Origin: Oribacterium asaccharolyticum ACB7 | Lineage (GTDB): Bacteria > Bacillota > Clostridia > Lachnospirales > Lachnospiraceae | Assembly: GCF_000238075.1 (NCBI RefSeq) | Contig: NZ_JH414504.1 | Location: 49,927 to 113,926 of the forward strand | Direction: 5' to 3' | Length of the DNA: 64,000 bases | Part shown: positions 44,053-53,289 of the stretch, one piece after another | Layout of the letters: each line of letters starts with the position of its first letter | Numbering within the stretch: position 1 is the first letter of the stretch | Made by a program: the position numbers and the translations under genes | The notes under the pieces: generated by a model | What the model saw: the letters and a program-made list of their open reading frames with translations, nothing else | Told to the model about the DNA's origin: nothing | Database searches by the model: none

Positions 44053-46155
44053 ATGGATAATTTTTCAAAAAATGTTTTTCATGACGGAATGATGCGGGAG
44101 AGACTTCCGAAAAATGTCTATGTGAAATTGAAAAAGGCTATTCAAGAGGGAAATTCCTTAAGTCTTGAGCTTGCGGACGCCGTAGCACAGGGTATGAAGG
44201 AGTGGGCAATTGAGCAGGGAGCTACGCATTATACGCATTGGTTTCAGCCTTTGACGGGTATTACGGCGGAAAAACATGAAGCCTTCTTAAGCCCTGTGGG
44301 GGAAGGAAAGGTGATGCTTGAATTTTCCGGTAAGGAGCTGGTTCGTTCGGAAGCCGATGCCTCCTCTTTTCCATCAGGAGGTCTTCGGGCCACTTTTGAA
44401 GCAAGAGGCTATACGGTTTGGGATTGTACGAGTCCGGCCTTTTTAAGAAGAGAGGGAGAGACGGTTACACTTTGTATTCCCACTGCTTTCTGCTCTTATA
44501 CCGGAGAAGCATTGGATAAAAAAACGCCTTTACTTCGCTCTATGGAAGCGATTAATCGGGAGGCACTACGTATTTTACGCCTGTTCGGCAATACCGGAAG
44601 TCGCTATGTAAAGCCCTCTGTAGGGGCGGAACAGGAGTATTTTCTCATAGATCGGGAAAAATACTTGAAAAGGAAGGATCTGGTTTATACCGGAAGAACA
44701 CTTTTCGGCAGTATGCCGGCAAAGGGCCAGGAGCTCGATGATCATTACTACGGCATTATCCGAAAGAGAGTAGCTGAATTTATGCGGGACTTGGATGAGG
44801 AACTTTGGAGCCTCGGAGTACCGGTAAAGACGGAACATAATGAGGTTGCACCTTCCCAGCATGAGCTGGCTGTGGTTTATGAAGAGGCCAATATTTCTCT
44901 CGATCACAATCAACTGGTTATGGAAAGCCTGAAAAAGGTAGCTTCCCGACATGGTCTGGAGTGTCTTCTGCACGAAAAACCGTTTTCCGGTGTGAATGGA
45001 TCCGGAAAACATAACAATTGGTCCCTTACCACGGATGACGGCATCAATCTGATGAATCCGGGGGAAAGTCCCCACGAAAATATACAGTTCCTTCTGGTAC
45101 TCGCTTGTGTACTTGCTGCAGTGGATACACACAGTGAGCTTCTTCGTATGTCTGCTGCCAATGTCGGAAACGATCATCGTCTGGGAGCTGATGAAGCACC
45201 GCCCGCGATTATTTCCTGCTTTATCGGAAGCCAGTTGCAGGGTGTGGTGGAGCAACTCATTGGAACAGGTTATGCGACGGCGTCTCAAAAGGGGAGAAGT
45301 TTAACGATGGGAGTGCGGGCGCTTCCGAATGTTCTCGCTGATGATACGGACCGAAACAGAACCTCTCCCTTTGCTTTTACCGGAAACAAGTTTGAATTCC
45401 GTATGCTGGGCTCCTCCGATTCCATTGCAAGTGCCAATATTATCTTAAACACGATTACGGCAGAGCAGTTCCAAAAGGCTGCAGACTTTCTGGAGAAGCA
45501 GGAAAATTTCCAGCTTGCGGTGCATGATTATATTAAGGAGCTTCTCACCAAGCATGAAAGAATTATTTTCAATGGAAACGGCTATGCGAAGGAGTGGATA
45601 GAAGAGGCCGAAAGAAGAGGCCTTCCGAACCTTTCCTCGACGGTACAGGCTTTTTCCGCTCTCAGTAAGAAAGAGGCTATTGCGCTTTTTTCCAAGTTTT
45701 CCATTTATACCGAGTCTGAACTTCTGAGTAGAGAGCGGGTTGAGTATGAACATTATACGAAGGTGATTCATATTGAGGCGAGAGCCATGGTGAACATCAG
45801 CGGGAAACAGATTATTCCTGCAGCGGTTCAATATGTGGAGAAGTTGGCCTCCGCCCTTAAGCTTGTGCGAGAGGTTTCGAAGACTGCATCGACTTATGCG
45901 GAAGAGCGATTGTTGAATGAGACTTCCTCTCTTTTGGAGGAGATAGATAGACGGCGGGAAGAACTTTTAAGCAAATTGGAAAACTCCGGAGAAGGTGTTT
46001 CAGAGAAAGAAAAGGCTTTTTATGCCTATGAGACGATTGTTCCGGCTATGCAGGCACTCAGAAAGCCTTGTGATATTCTGGAAACCATTATGGATAAGAG
46101 CCTTTGGCCCTTCCCGAGTTATGGAGACCTCTTGTATGAGGTGTCTGAAATTTAG
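44053..46155 (+). CDS. glnN: Type III glutamine synthetase
   Basis: 700 residues, the length typical of GSIII. The catalytic segment has VGAEQEYFLID, EHNEVAPSQHELAVVYE, VNGSGKHNNWSL and ALPNVLADDTDRNRTSPFAFTG. It makes glutamine from glutamate and ammonia using ATP. It forms large rings of identical subunits and is found mainly in anaerobes and cyanobacteria. GGAAGGAAAAGGC precedes the ATG. No nitrogen regulator or glutamine riboswitch is visible in the upstream gap. Confidence 0.95.
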   Translation: MDNFSKNVFHDGMMRERLPKNVYVKLKKAIQEGNSLSLELADAVAQGMKEWAIEQGATHYTHWFQPLTGITAEKHEAFLSPVGEGKVMLEFSGKELVRSEADASSFPSGGLRATFEARGYTVWDCTSPAFLRREGETVTLCIPTAFCSYTGEALDKKTPLLRSMEAINREALRILRLFGNTGSRYVKPSVGAEQEYFLIDREKYLKRKDLVYTGRTLFGSMPAKGQELDDHYYGIIRKRVAEFMRDLDEELWSLGVPVKTEHNEVAPSQHELAVVYEEANISLDHNQLVMESLKKVASRHGLECLLHEKPFSGVNGSGKHNNWSLTTDDGINLMNPGESPHENIQFLLVLACVLAAVDTHSELLRMSAANVGNDHRLGADEAPPAIISCFIGSQLQGVVEQLIGTGYATASQKGRSLTMGVRALPNVLADDTDRNRTSPFAFTGNKFEFRMLGSSDSIASANIILNTITAEQFQKAADFLEKQENFQLAVHDYIKELLTKHERIIFNGNGYAKEWIEEAERRGLPNLSSTVQAFSALSKKEAIALFSKFSIYTESELLSRERVEYEHYTKVIHIEARAMVNISGKQIIPAAVQYVEKLASALKLVREVSKTASTYAEERLLNETSSLLEEIDRRREELLSKLENSGEGVSEKEKAFYAYETIVPAMQALRKPCDILETIMDKSLWPFPSYGDLLYEVSEI

Positions 46156-46271
46156 AAGCCATAACCTGAAAACGGGATTTTGAAAAAATGAGCTATCTTG
46201 TGTTTTAGCATGCTGTTTTGCTATGCGTAAACGCAGAAAATGAAAGTAGTACAGGACAAAAGCCTTCTTTT

Positions 46272-46300
46272 TTGTTATCATATTGTTCATGAAATATTAT
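46272..46300 (+). promoter_or_regulatory. Promoter of the licCA-like fusion gene
   Basis: TTGTTA (46272-46277) and TATTAT (46295-46300) have an exact 17-bp spacer, about 50 bp before the translation start. Confidence 0.7.
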
Positions 46301-46319
46301 TGTTGTTTGAAAATGAACA
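46284..46319. promoter_or_regulatory. Inverted repeat overlapping the licCA-like promoter
   Basis: TGTTCAT (46284-46290), between the -35 and -10 elements, matches ATGAACA (46313-46319), just downstream of the -10. The half-sites are about 29 bp apart centre to centre, so a bound dimer would need to loop or bend DNA. The encoded protein carries a winged helix and could bind here, which is inference. Confidence 0.5.
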
Positions 46320-46350
46320 GAATGGTTTAGGACATAGAAAAGGAGAAGAG

Positions 46351-48267
46351 ATGAATTCCTGTGCTATTTTATTGCGAAATATTATGGAAAATCCTGATTT
46401 TAGCCAAAGACAGTTGGCAGAGAGAACAGGAATGTCGCTCGGGAAAGTGAATCGTTGTCTGAAAGATTGGGAAGAACAAGGCTATTTAAAAAAAGCAAAT
46501 GAATCCAAAGTAGAAGGCCGTTCCGTAAAGCAAAATGCCACCGAAAAACAGAGCCATGCAGAAAACCGAATTAAAAAGGGGCAGTCACGAATGCTTACGG
46601 AAAAAGGAAAGGCTTTTTTAGAGGCGAATAAGGTAGATGCGGCTCTTATCCTGGCGGCAGGCTTCGGTTCCCGCTTTGTGCCCTTAACTTATGAATGCCC
46701 GAAGGGACTCCTGGAGGTCTTCGGCGAAAGAATGGTAGAGCGGCAGATTAAGCAGCTTCATGAGGTAGGAATTTACGACATTACCATTGTTGTTGGCTAT
46801 CTGAAGGAAAAATTCGACTACTTAATTGATGCCTACGGAGTAAAGCTTTTGTATAATCCGGAGTATTCTGTGAAGAATACGCTCGGGACACTTTATCATG
46901 CGAGAAAAGCCATGGAGGGGAAGAACTTTTATATCCTTTCTTCCGATAACTGGATGCGGGAAAATATGTACCATAGCGTGGAACCCCTTTCCTGGTATGC
47001 GGCGAGCTTTATGGAGGGAGAGACCAAGGAGTGGGTTTTACATTGCGCGAAGGACGGACAAATTAAAAGTGTAGAGGTTGGAGGAGAAAATGCCTATTGT
47101 ATGTACGGCCCGGTATTTCTGAAGAAAGAATTCTTTTCCGCCTTCCTGCCTTACCTGGAGGAATACTACCATAAACCGGGAACGGAAGACTTTTACTGGG
47201 AAGATGTCCTTCGCCTGGCCTTAAAACATTTACCTCCGATTTATCGGAATGAGCAGAAGGATGGACAGATTTACGAATTTGAAAATCTGGAAGAGTTACG
47301 TGCCTTCGATGAGAAATACAATCACAGTTCCGGTTCGGAAGCCATGGAACTGATATCTGCCGTTTTCCATATTCCTGAGTGCGAAATTGTGAAGCTTCGC
47401 TGTCTGAAGGCCGGTATGACCAATCAATCCTTCCTTTTTCGGATCCATAAAGAGAGTAGGAATAAGGACTATGCCGGAAAGGACTTTATCTGCCGCATCC
47501 CGGGAGTGGGAACGGGGAAGCTCATTAATCGAAAAGAAGAGGAAGAAATTTACCGCATTGTGAAGGATTTGCATATTACCGAGGAGCTCCTCTACTTTAA
47601 TCCGGAAAACGGTTATAAAATTTCTCGCTACTATGAAGAGGCAAGAAATGCGGACTTTTCAAAGCAGGAAGAGAGAAGAGCCTGCATGAAGCAGTTACTG
47701 AAACTTCATGAGGGAAAGAAAACAGTGGGTCATCCCTTCTCTTTAAGGGAAAGATTAGCGTATTATGAAGCGATTTGTTTGGAAGGAGGGGGAGAAATTC
47801 CCTATCAGGATTACGAAAAAATAAAGCCGGATAGAGAAAAAATGCTTTCGTTTACGGAGAAATCCAATCCGCCTCTTTGTCTTTGTCATATTGACGCGGT
47901 ACAGGACAACTTCATTTTCACAAAAGAGGGCGTGAAAATGATTGACTGGGAATATGCAGGTATGGCGGATCCTTTACTGGATATTGCGATGGGAGCAATT
48001 TATTCCTATATGGACTTTCAAGAAGCGAAGAGCTTGCTGGAGGACTATCTCTTAGCGGCAGAAGAGGCGAAAGTGGCAGAACCTCTGCTTCTTCACGGCA
48101 GAACGAAAGAACAACTGGAAAAACTTCTCGTTGCTTACATGGGGCTTTCCGGTCTCCTTTGGAGCCTGTGGTGCGCCTATAAGATGCGAAAGGGGCAGGA
48201 ATTCGGAGAATACAGCTTGAAAATGCTTCGTTACTTTAAGGAGGCAAAGAAAACTTTGGGACTGTAA
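46351..48267 (+). CDS. Winged-helix / LicC-like nucleotidyltransferase / LicA-like choline kinase fusion
   Basis: 638 residues from ATG 46351 (AAAAGGAGAAGAG before it); the frame from 46240 crosses the promoter. Residues 1-60 form a winged helix (FSQRQLAERTGMSLGKVNRCLKDW). A nucleotidyltransferase follows (about 97-320, LILAAGFGSRF with Arg108, then PKGLLEVFGERM), similar to CTP:phosphocholine cytidylyltransferase LicC. The C-terminal part (about 345-638) is a choline/aminoglycoside-kinase fold with CHIDAVQDNF (His513, Asp515, Asn520) and MIDWEY (Asp532). The likely pathway is choline to phosphocholine to CDP-choline for decorating wall glycans. Choline specificity is inferred; other alcohols are possible. 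It may regulate its own promoter. Confidence 0.8.
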   Translation: MNSCAILLRNIMENPDFSQRQLAERTGMSLGKVNRCLKDWEEQGYLKKANESKVEGRSVKQNATEKQSHAENRIKKGQSRMLTEKGKAFLEANKVDAALILAAGFGSRFVPLTYECPKGLLEVFGERMVERQIKQLHEVGIYDITIVVGYLKEKFDYLIDAYGVKLLYNPEYSVKNTLGTLYHARKAMEGKNFYILSSDNWMRENMYHSVEPLSWYAASFMEGETKEWVLHCAKDGQIKSVEVGGENAYCMYGPVFLKKEFFSAFLPYLEEYYHKPGTEDFYWEDVLRLALKHLPPIYRNEQKDGQIYEFENLEELRAFDEKYNHSSGSEAMELISAVFHIPECEIVKLRCLKAGMTNQSFLFRIHKESRNKDYAGKDFICRIPGVGTGKLINRKEEEEIYRIVKDLHITEELLYFNPENGYKISRYYEEARNADFSKQEERRACMKQLLKLHEGKKTVGHPFSLRERLAYYEAICLEGGGEIPYQDYEKIKPDREKMLSFTEKSNPPLCLCHIDAVQDNFIFTKEGVKMIDWEYAGMADPLLDIAMGAIYSYMDFQEAKSLLEDYLLAAEEAKVAEPLLLHGRTKEQLEKLLVAYMGLSGLLWSLWCAYKMRKGQEFGEYSLKMLRYFKEAKKTLGL

Positions 48268-48281
48268 AAGATTTTTTATGT

Positions 48282-48321
48282 AAAACGGGATATCGTGTAT
48301 AGGCGCACGATATCTCGTTTT
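48282..48321 (+). terminator. Terminator after the licCA-like gene
   Basis: AAAACGGGATATCGTG (48282-48297) pairs with CACGATATCTCGTTTT (48306-48321), with one G-T wobble, around an 8-nt loop and ending in T4. Confidence 0.8.
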
Positions 48322-48413
48322 GCAAACTTTAGAAGCTTATAGTAAGGCTGAAAAAGGTCGATGAAAAAGAGAATTCTATTTACTAAAAGCAAAATTAAGA
48401 ACAATTATTTATC

Positions 48414-48441
48414 TTGTTTTTCTTTGGAAAAGAAGTAAAAT
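48414..48441 (+). promoter_or_regulatory. Promoter of the NADH oxidase gene
   Basis: TTGTTT (48414-48419) and TAAAAT (48436-48441) have a 16-bp spacer, about 55 bp before the ATG. Confidence 0.5.
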
Positions 48442-48494
48442 AGATTATAAGAGCAGAAATGCTTAAGAGCGATTAAAATTCAAGGAGGATTCCC

Positions 48495-49853
48495 ATGGCA
48501 AAAACAATTTTAGTAGGAGCAAATCACGCAGGAACGGCCTGCGCCAACACCATTCTGTCTTATCCCAATCAGGAGCTTACCATTTATGACCAAAACAGCA
48601 ACATTTCCTTTTTGGGATGTGGAATGGCACTCTGGATTGGAGAGCAGATTCATTCGGGAGACGGTTTGTTTTATGCAAAGCCCGAGAATTTCCTGGCAAA
48701 GGGAGCAAAGGTAAACATGGAATCACAGGTCCTTTCCGTGGATTACGACAAGAAGACTGTGAAGGTACAGCTTAAAGACGGACAGGTGATTGAAGATCAC
48801 TACGACAATTTGGTTTTTGCTACAGGATCTATCCCCAACAGAATCCCGGTAAAGGGCTTTGACTTGGAGAATGTGCAGATGGTAAAGCTTTATCAAAATG
48901 CCGAGGAAGTCATTGAAAAACTGAAGAACAAGGGCGAGTTCAAGAAGGTATGTGTCCTGGGAGGAGGCTATATCGGTGTGGAGCTTGCAGAAGCCTTCCA
49001 GCGTCTTGGCTTGGAAGTAACCTTAATCGATATGGTGGATCGTATTCTTGCAGGCTATTTTGATGCTCCCTTCTCCGATGAGTTAAAGAACAGAATGGAA
49101 GAGCACGGCATTAAGCTTGCTTTGGGTGAGAAGGTAGAAGAGTTCTTAGGAGAAGGTAAGGTATCCGGCGTTAAGACCGATAAGGGCGTATATGATGCGG
49201 ATATGGTAATCTGTGCTGTGGGCTTCAGACCGAATGCAAGCTTAGGAGCGGACCACTTAAAGCTGTATGCAAACGGCGCTTATCTGGTAAACAGAAAGCA
49301 GCAGACCAGCGATCCTTCCGTTTATGCCATCGGAGACTGTGCAAGCCTTTATGACAATGCAAGAGGCAGAGAAAACTATATAGCCTTGGCGACCAATGCT
49401 GTACGTTCCGGCGTTGTGGCAGGACATAACATTTGCGGAACACCTGTAGAAAGCTTAGGTGTTCAGGGCTCCAGTGCTTTGGGAATCTACGGCTATAAGC
49501 TCTCCTGCACCGGACTTTCCTTAGCGGCGGCGGAGAGAGAAGGCATGTCTGTATCCTATGAGGATTATGAGGACACGCAGTTCCCTGCCTTCATGGAAGT
49601 GGAGAATCCGAAGGTCAAGATTCGAATCGTCTACAAGAAGGATGATAAGAAGATTGTGGGCTGCCAGTTAGGATCCAGCTACGATGCAACTGCCATTATT
49701 CATTTCTTCTCTCTGGCTATTCAGAAGGGATTGACCATGCCGGAGCTTCCCTTGGTGGATCTGTTCTTTATGCCGCACTTTAATCAGCCGTATAACTATG
49801 TAACCATGGCAGGCTTGCAGTGGCTTAATAAAGAGTTGGGCTTAAAGGGCTAA
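48495..49853 (+). CDS. nox: NADH oxidase, H2O-forming type (CoA-disulfide reductase family)
   Basis: 452 residues. The FAD site is VGANHAGTACANTI, and the single redox Cys is Cys42 in SFLGCGMALW. The NAD site is VLGGGYIGVELAEAF, and YAIGDCASLYD closes FAD. This is the pattern of water-forming NADH oxidases and NADH peroxidases of Gram-positive bacteria. It regenerates NAD and removes oxygen in an anaerobe. The exact product (water or peroxide) is inferred. CAAGGAGGATTCCC precedes the ATG, and a strong terminator follows. Confidence 0.88.
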   Translation: MAKTILVGANHAGTACANTILSYPNQELTIYDQNSNISFLGCGMALWIGEQIHSGDGLFYAKPENFLAKGAKVNMESQVLSVDYDKKTVKVQLKDGQVIEDHYDNLVFATGSIPNRIPVKGFDLENVQMVKLYQNAEEVIEKLKNKGEFKKVCVLGGGYIGVELAEAFQRLGLEVTLIDMVDRILAGYFDAPFSDELKNRMEEHGIKLALGEKVEEFLGEGKVSGVKTDKGVYDADMVICAVGFRPNASLGADHLKLYANGAYLVNRKQQTSDPSVYAIGDCASLYDNARGRENYIALATNAVRSGVVAGHNICGTPVESLGVQGSSALGIYGYKLSCTGLSLAAAEREGMSVSYEDYEDTQFPAFMEVENPKVKIRIVYKKDDKKIVGCQLGSSYDATAIIHFFSLAIQKGLTMPELPLVDLFFMPHFNQPYNYVTMAGLQWLNKELGLKG

Positions 49854-49914
49854 GATTCCCATTGTGCTGAAAGAAAAAATAATTCGCGGTATTTTTTATA
49901 AATATACTATACCT

Positions 49915-49950
49915 AAAAATGCTCAGACTCTTTACGTCTGAGCATTTTTT
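49915..49950 (+). terminator. Terminator after the NADH oxidase gene
   Basis: AAAAATGCTCAGAC (49915-49928) pairs exactly with GTCTGAGCATTTTT, leaving a 7-nt loop and a T run. It is the strongest terminator in this part of the window. Confidence 0.95.
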
Positions 49951-50069
49951 CTTGAAACATTTTTGGAAGGAAAGAACTTGAAAATAGAAAAAAGCATTAA
50001 AAGGAGAAAAAATTCGTATAATTGTTAAGGAAAAGTAAGAGCTTAGTATAGAAATTTGAAAGCAAGCTA

Positions 50070-50078
50070 TGCTATAGT
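50070..50078 (+). promoter_or_regulatory. Extended -10 promoter of the wall-binding repeat gene
   Basis: TGCTATAGT holds TATAGT at 50073-50078 with a TG extension. It is about 95 bp before the ATG. No -35 at the right spacing stands out. Apart from it, the 317-bp gap before the gene holds the upstream terminator and an AT-rich leader. Confidence 0.5.
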
Positions 50079-50170
50079 TTAGAAAAGACGAAAATGGGCA
50101 GTTTTCTAAGGAAAAAGAGAGCTGCTTTTTTCATAGCCTTGTAATGAATCCGCTTTAAAGGGAGGAAAAT

Positions 50171-51277
50171 ATGAATTTAGGAAAAAGATTCGGTTTGAAA
50201 GCATTGGCGTTAGGACTTTGCATCGCCAGTCTTTCGATGACGGCTTTAGCCGCAGGTTGGGGACAGGAAAAAGGAAAATATTATTTCATTGATCCGAAGA
50301 ATAATGAAAAGGTTAGCGGAAAGTGGATCCACACTTCCTCCGGGTACTATTATATCGGTGCAGATACCTATATGGTGACCGGCTGGAAGAAGATCAATAA
50401 TTCTTGGCATTATTTTCGCCCGTCGGGACTGATGGTGACCGGCTGGAGAGAGGTGGACAAGCTGTGGTATTATCTGAAGTCCGATGGAACCATGCAGACC
50501 GGTTGGTTAAAATTACAGAAGGACGGGAAGGATGTCTGGTATTATCTGAAGGCTTCCGGAGCGATGGCAACGGGCTGGAGAAAGATTTCCGACAAATGGT
50601 ATTACTTTAATCCGGAAGACGGTTCTTTAGTGATGCAGAAATGGCTTAAGATTTCCGATAAGTGGTATTACTTCGGTTCTGACGGTGCAATGCAGAGCGG
50701 TTGGTTGAATCTGAATGGAGAGTACTACTATCTTTCCTCGGCGAATGGCAATATGGAAACCGGTTGGAAGACCGATACCGACGGAAACAAGTACTACATG
50801 GATTTAGGAAACGGAAAGATGTCTACCGGCTGGAAGCAGATAGAGAATGCTTGGTATTATTTCTTAAATAACGGAAAGATGGTAAAAGGTTGGCTGAAAG
50901 AGAAGGGTCATTATTACTATCTGGAAGACGGCAAGATGCTGGCAAACACCACGGTAACCTTGGACGGACGCAGTTTCAGCTTTAATGAATACGGTGTATG
51001 TACTTCGGATACTTCCAATCTGAACTTTACAGAGGCAAATACCCAGAATAACAACAATAACAACAGCAATAGCAACAACAGTCAGGGGCCAGGAGCGGCA
51101 GGACCCGGCGTGACCGGTCCCGGAGGAAACAGCAGTACCGAATCAAATACGAGTCCGAACCCAAGCGCAAACCAGAGCAGTTCTGATGGACCGAGTGCGC
51201 AGGGACCGTCCGGAACGAGTCCCAACGCTTCTTCCGGCGGAACAATACAGCCGGGAAGTACTACCGGACCGCAATAA
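50171..51277 (+). CDS. Secreted cell-wall/choline-binding repeat protein
   Basis: 368 residues. A signal peptide ending near MTALAAG is followed by about ten aromatic-Gly repeats of the cell-wall-binding type (GWKKINNSWHYFRPSG, GWREVDKLWYYLKSDG, GWRKISDKWYYFNPEDG). The C-terminal 90 residues are Asn/Ser then Gly/Pro/Ser-rich, with no further domain. It has no catalytic region, so it may be a structural or adhesive layer on choline-decorated teichoic acid. GGGAGGAAAAT precedes the ATG. Its proximity to the licCA-like gene (2 kb) supports a shared choline theme. Confidence 0.85.
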   Translation: MNLGKRFGLKALALGLCIASLSMTALAAGWGQEKGKYYFIDPKNNEKVSGKWIHTSSGYYYIGADTYMVTGWKKINNSWHYFRPSGLMVTGWREVDKLWYYLKSDGTMQTGWLKLQKDGKDVWYYLKASGAMATGWRKISDKWYYFNPEDGSLVMQKWLKISDKWYYFGSDGAMQSGWLNLNGEYYYLSSANGNMETGWKTDTDGNKYYMDLGNGKMSTGWKQIENAWYYFLNNGKMVKGWLKEKGHYYYLEDGKMLANTTVTLDGRSFSFNEYGVCTSDTSNLNFTEANTQNNNNNNSNSNNSQGPGAAGPGVTGPGGNSSTESNTSPNPSANQSSSDGPSAQGPSGTSPNASSGGTIQPGSTTGPQ

Positions 51278-51291
51278 ATATGCTTTAGAGA

Positions 51292-51317
51292 AAAAAGAGG
51301 CTTGCCCTCTTTTTTTC
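51292..51317 (+). terminator. Terminator after the wall-binding repeat gene
   Basis: AAAAAGAGG (51292-51300), loop CTTGC, then CCTCTTTTTTT give a 9-bp A/T-flanked stem followed by T residues. Confidence 0.85.
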
Positions 51318-51372
51318 TATGTAATAAAATTTCTTCACATAAAGGGTACAGAGAAGCTGGGAGGAACTGCAT

Positions 51373-53289
51373 ATGCTGGACGATTATATGGAAGCAAAAA
51401 AATTGGGAGATCGAGCTTACAGAAATGCTCTTCTTTTCGGACAGGCGCCGTATCTGGAGGCCTTGGACGAGAAACTGGGAAAAGAGGATATACAGGGCGA
51501 AAATGTCTTGGGGCTGTTGGAAATTCCCTTGCAAGATATAGCCGGCACGAAAACCAAGGCCAGACAGCAATCCTTTGCCAGAAATTTTATGCCGATACTC
51601 AGTCCTAAAACGGAATTTGCTTCGAAGTGGGCCAATCTTTTCGATTCCATTACGGAGGAAGGGGTTCGGGAACCTATTCTGGTCTATGAGTATATGTATC
51701 GGTTTTATGTACAGGAAGGAAATAAGCGTGTTTCCGTAAGCCGGTACAATAAGGCGGTTTCCATTCCGGCAAAGGTTATTCGAATCTTGCCGAAGCGAAC
51801 GGAAGAGAAGGAGAATAAGCTGTATTATGAGTTTGTGGATTTTTATAAATCTTCCGGACTCTACGGCATTTACTTTTCGGAGCCGGGAGCTTATGAGCGT
51901 TTTTCTCAGTTTTTGGGAATGAAAAATGGAGAAATTTGGTCTTCCGAACTCTGCAAGGATGTGCGTGCGGCATTCTCCCGTTTTTCGGATTTATACTTTG
52001 CGATGGGGGGAAGAAGGCTGGAAAACACGGTGGGGGATGCCTTTTTTCTTTATATTTCGGTATATGGAATTCATTCCATTTTGGAAAATGCTACGGATAA
52101 AATTCGAGAAAATCTGGAAAAGATCTGGAACGAATTTAAGAAATCGGCCGGAGAAGTGGTTTTGATACAAAATCCGGAGGAAATGAAGAAGGAAAGCAAT
52201 TTCTTCACCGTTTTTTCGGGAGGAAGTTTATCCGGTGCGAAAAAAGAGTTAAAAATAGCCTTTTTATACGAAAGAAGTGTAGCAAGCTCTACCTGGGCTT
52301 ATGCACATGAACTCGGAAGAAACTATATCCAGGATCGATTTAAAGAACAGGTAGAGAGTAGAGCCATGGAAAACTGCAGTACGGATGAAGAGGTCCGTGC
52401 GGCAATTGAAGAGGCTGTCACTTGGGGAGCCAGACTCATTTTTACGACCGCTCCTTTTATGGCGCAGGAGAGTATTAAAATGGCACTTAAGTATCCGGAT
52501 GTTTCTATCTTAAATTGTTCGGTTAATACTTCTTATAATTCTATCAGGACCTATTATGGCAGAATGTATGAGGCCAAGTTCCTTATGGGGGCGCTTGCCG
52601 CCTCCGTTTCGGATGGAAATGATTTAGGCTATGTGGAACAGTTCCCTCTTTACGGTACACTGGCGAATGTCAACGCCTTTGCCATCGGAGCGCAATTTAT
52701 TAATCCCTGGAGCAGAGTTCACCTGTCCTGGAGCGGTTTACAGAATGCGGATTGGAAGGCTGTCTTTCAGTCTAAGGGCATTCACGTGATTTCGGGGCCG
52801 GAGTTCGCAAAGCCTTCCGAGCGTAGTAGAGAGTTCGGCTTGTATTTAAATTTAGACGGGGAAGTACAATCCAATATTGCGGTTTCTATCTACAACTGGG
52901 GAAGGTATTATGAATTGATTTTACATTCCTTCTTGGAAGGCTCCTACCATAGTAACAATCTGGCAAAAAGTTATAGTGCGCTAAACTATTATTACGGTTT
53001 AAAAGAGGGGGTAATCGATGTGATTCTTTCTCGAAACCTGAGCTACTCTTCGAAGAAACTGGTGTCTATCTTGGAAAAAGAAATTAAGGAAGGAAGCCTC
53101 TTGCCATTTTCCGGAGAAATTCACAGTCAGCGGGAAAAAATCCATAGCGAGGGGACAGAGAGTCTGGAAATGGAAGAAATTGTGGATATGCGTTGGTTAA
53201 ATGACAATGTTTTGGGAGAAATTCCTCCTTTGGAATCTTTTACGAAGGAATCACAGGAAGCTATACTTTCAGGAGGATTCCTATTATGA
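51373..53289 (+). CDS. ParB-like / BMP-family ligand-binding fusion protein
   Basis: 638 residues with no signal peptide or lipobox. Residues about 45-145 contain a ParB/sulfiredoxin-like segment (GVREPILVYEYMYRFYVQEGNKRVSVSRY). From about 295 on it is a BMP/PnrA-type periplasmic-binding fold (LKIAFLYERSVASSTWAYAHELGRN, then ARLIFTTAPFMAQESIKMA), normally used to bind nucleosides outside the cell. Being cytosolic, it may be an intracellular sensor. GGGAGGAACTGC precedes the start. The metallophosphoesterase gene overlaps its stop by 4 bp (ATGA), so translation is coupled. Confidence 0.7.
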   Translation: MLDDYMEAKKLGDRAYRNALLFGQAPYLEALDEKLGKEDIQGENVLGLLEIPLQDIAGTKTKARQQSFARNFMPILSPKTEFASKWANLFDSITEEGVREPILVYEYMYRFYVQEGNKRVSVSRYNKAVSIPAKVIRILPKRTEEKENKLYYEFVDFYKSSGLYGIYFSEPGAYERFSQFLGMKNGEIWSSELCKDVRAAFSRFSDLYFAMGGRRLENTVGDAFFLYISVYGIHSILENATDKIRENLEKIWNEFKKSAGEVVLIQNPEEMKKESNFFTVFSGGSLSGAKKELKIAFLYERSVASSTWAYAHELGRNYIQDRFKEQVESRAMENCSTDEEVRAAIEEAVTWGARLIFTTAPFMAQESIKMALKYPDVSILNCSVNTSYNSIRTYYGRMYEAKFLMGALAASVSDGNDLGYVEQFPLYGTLANVNAFAIGAQFINPWSRVHLSWSGLQNADWKAVFQSKGIHVISGPEFAKPSERSREFGLYLNLDGEVQSNIAVSIYNWGRYYELILHSFLEGSYHSNNLAKSYSALNYYYGLKEGVIDVILSRNLSYSSKKLVSILEKEIKEGSLLPFSGEIHSQREKIHSEGTESLEMEEIVDMRWLNDNVLGEIPPLESFTKESQEAILSGGFLL

